NCBI RefSeq assembly: GCF_010015445.1
Contig: NC_053112.1
Span: 3,079,219 to 3,143,218 of the forward strand
DNA from: Perca fluviatilis
Taxonomy: Eukaryota > Chordata > Actinopteri > Perciformes > Percidae
Direction: 5' to 3'
DNA: 64,000 bases
In this document: piece by piece, positions 62,593 through 64,000 of the stretch
Numbering within the stretch: position 1 is the stretch's first letter
How the letters are laid out: every line of letters starts with the position of its first letter
Translations under genes and position numbers: made by a program
Notes under the pieces: model-generated
What the model was told of the DNA's origin: nothing
Databases searched by the model: none
The model's input: the letters and a program-made list of their open reading frames with translations, nothing else

Positions 62593-62652
62593 ATGTGTGT
62601 GTATATGTGTGTGTGTATATGTATGTATATATATTTGTATGTATGTATGTAT

Positions 62653-62696
<44 letters not shown>

Positions 62697-62852
62697 ATGT
62701 ATGTTATGTATGTGTGTATGTATATATATATATATGTATGTATGTATGTGTATGTATATGGTATGTTTGTTGTTGTATTATTTATTATATATATATATGT
62801 TATTATTTATAGTATATATATATGTATGTATATATGTATGTATATATATATG

Positions 62853-62884
<32 letters not shown>

Positions 62885-62934
62885 TATAATATTTTATATG
62901 TATGTATATATATTATGTGTATTTATATTTATAT

Positions 62935-62966
<32 letters not shown>

Positions 62967-63070
62967 TATATGTATTATATGTATATGTATATATATGTAT
63001 ATGTATATATATTTTTTTTATATGTATGTTTGTATGTATGTTTGTATGCATATATATATGTATATATATG

Positions 63071-63103
<33 letters not shown>

Positions 63104-63116
63104 CTATGTATATATG

Positions 63117-63147
<31 letters not shown>

Positions 63148-63291
63148 ATCTATGTATATATATATATATGTATGTATATATATATATGTGTATATATATG
63201 TATGTATATGTATATTATGTATATGTATATATATATATATGTATATATGTATATATGTATATATGTATATATATGTATGTATATGTATATA

Positions 63292-63342
<51 letters not shown>
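62519..63342. repeat. TA/TATG compound microsatellite
   Basis: About 820 bp of (TA)n, (TG)n and TATGTATG mixture. Ile/Tyr/Cys/Val-rich frames of up to 278 codons are repeat translations. Confidence 0.96.
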
Positions 63343-63345
<3 letters not shown>

Positions 63346-63974
63346 ATCTTCAATGCTCTAACTGAGAGAAGGAGGTTGTTCCCCAAAATCTCGCAATACA
63401 TGGCCCCGGTCATCCTCTCCTTAATACAGTGCAGTCGCCCTGTCCCATGTGCACAAAAACACCCCCAAAGCATGATGCTACCACCCCCATGCTTCACAGT
63501 AGGGATGGTGTTCTTGGGATGGTACTCATCATTCTTCTTCCTCCAAACATGGTTAGTGGAATTATGACCAAGAAGTTCTATTTTGGTCTCATCTGACCAC
63601 ATGACTTTCTCCCATGACTGCTCTGGATCATCCAGATGGTCATTGGCAAACTTAAGACGGGCCTTGACATGTGCTGGTTTAAGCAGGGGAACCTTCCGTG
63701 CCATGCATGATTTCAAACCATGACATCTTAGTGTATTACCAACAGTAACCTTGGAAACGGTGGTCCCAGCTCTTTTCAGGTCATTGACCAGCTCCTCCCG
63801 TGTAGTCCTGGGCTGATTTCTCACTTTTCTTAGGATCATTGAGACCCCACGAGGTGAGATCTTGCATGGAGCCCCAGTCCGAGGGAGATTGACAGTCATG
63901 TTTAGCTTCTTCCATTTTCTAATGATTGCTCCAATAGTGGACCTTTTTTCACCAAGCTGTGGACATGTGGACAT
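63343..63974 (-). pseudogene. Tc1 transposase lacking its catalytic C-terminus
   Basis: An open frame of about 210 codons encodes [80 protein letters not shown] (first Asp) and [15 protein letters not shown], and ends at SVRALKM. There it reads into the microsatellite as Tyr-Ile repeats. The second Asp and the Glu are lost. The frame itself has no internal stop, which is notable among the copies here. Confidence 0.9.
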
Positions 63975-64000
63975 GCACCTACGATGACAATTTCAGACCC
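63343..64000 (-). mobile_element. Tc1/mariner element cut by the microsatellite and the window edge
   Basis: Minus-strand relative of the copy at 43979. Its 3' part ends abruptly in (TA)n at 63343. The right edge of the window (GACAATTTCAGACCC) lies near the 5' end of the element, so the left terminus is outside. Confidence 0.85.

Overview
The window is from a ray-finned fish nuclear genome, most likely a spiny-rayed teleost (inferred). The signs are split genes with GT-AG introns, many Tc1/mariner DD34E relatives, hAT, PIF-Harbinger and TTAA-flanked elements, L2-like and R2-type LINEs, a class I endogenous retrovirus, and very dense micro- and minisatellites. No operon, CRISPR array or other prokaryotic system is present. 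Most long open frames are repeat translations or transposon fragments.

Three host genes can be read. GEMIN6 (minus strand; exons 27789-27919 and 20657-21140) encodes an SMN-complex Sm-fold protein. A reticulon, closest by eye to RTN3 (plus strand; eight coding exons from 30439 to 48694), encodes a complete 212-residue ER-shaping protein. The first three coding exons of an SLC29A1-like equilibrative nucleoside transporter (plus strand; 50943-56799) are present and the gene runs past the window. GEMIN6 and the reticulon lie head to head; the reticulon and the transporter are in tandem.

Layout: 1-617 minisatellite; 1.2-5.8 kb an inverted-repeat element holding a Tc1 copy that is itself split by a hAT; 5.8-9.4 kb a TATAGACAGACTCT satellite with higher-order structure, split by another hAT; 9.4-16.4 kb an L2-like LINE (minus) with a Tc1-like element in its 3' UTR; 16.4-16.7 kb a minisatellite grown from the same LINE's 3' UTR; 17-20.3 kb three Tc1-type elements and TA/CA tracts; 20.5-27.9 kb GEMIN6, whose intron holds Harbinger, LINE and TTAA elements and two young satellites; 28.3-30.3 kb the Tc1-filled intergenic gap; 30.4-48.8 kb the reticulon; 49-50.8 kb intergenic repeats; 50.9 kb to the end the transporter, with a 47-bp minisatellite in intron 1, a LINE inside a Tc1-derived foldback in intron 2, and a rearranged retrovirus with a long env frame downstream of exon 3.

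The best leads concern how repeats meet exons. The 3' splice site of reticulon exon 5 has been amplified into 34 TTTCAG copies, the last nine decoys being in frame with the exon. The normally 208-bp first reticulon-domain exon is split 151+57 by an intron full of CAGAGACA repeats. A broken copy of the exon 4 start lies 5.9 kb upstream. The GEMIN6 C-terminus has been extended by a local duplication. The retrovirus carries a protease/RT fragment between the two halves of its 5' LTR. None of these is proven functional.
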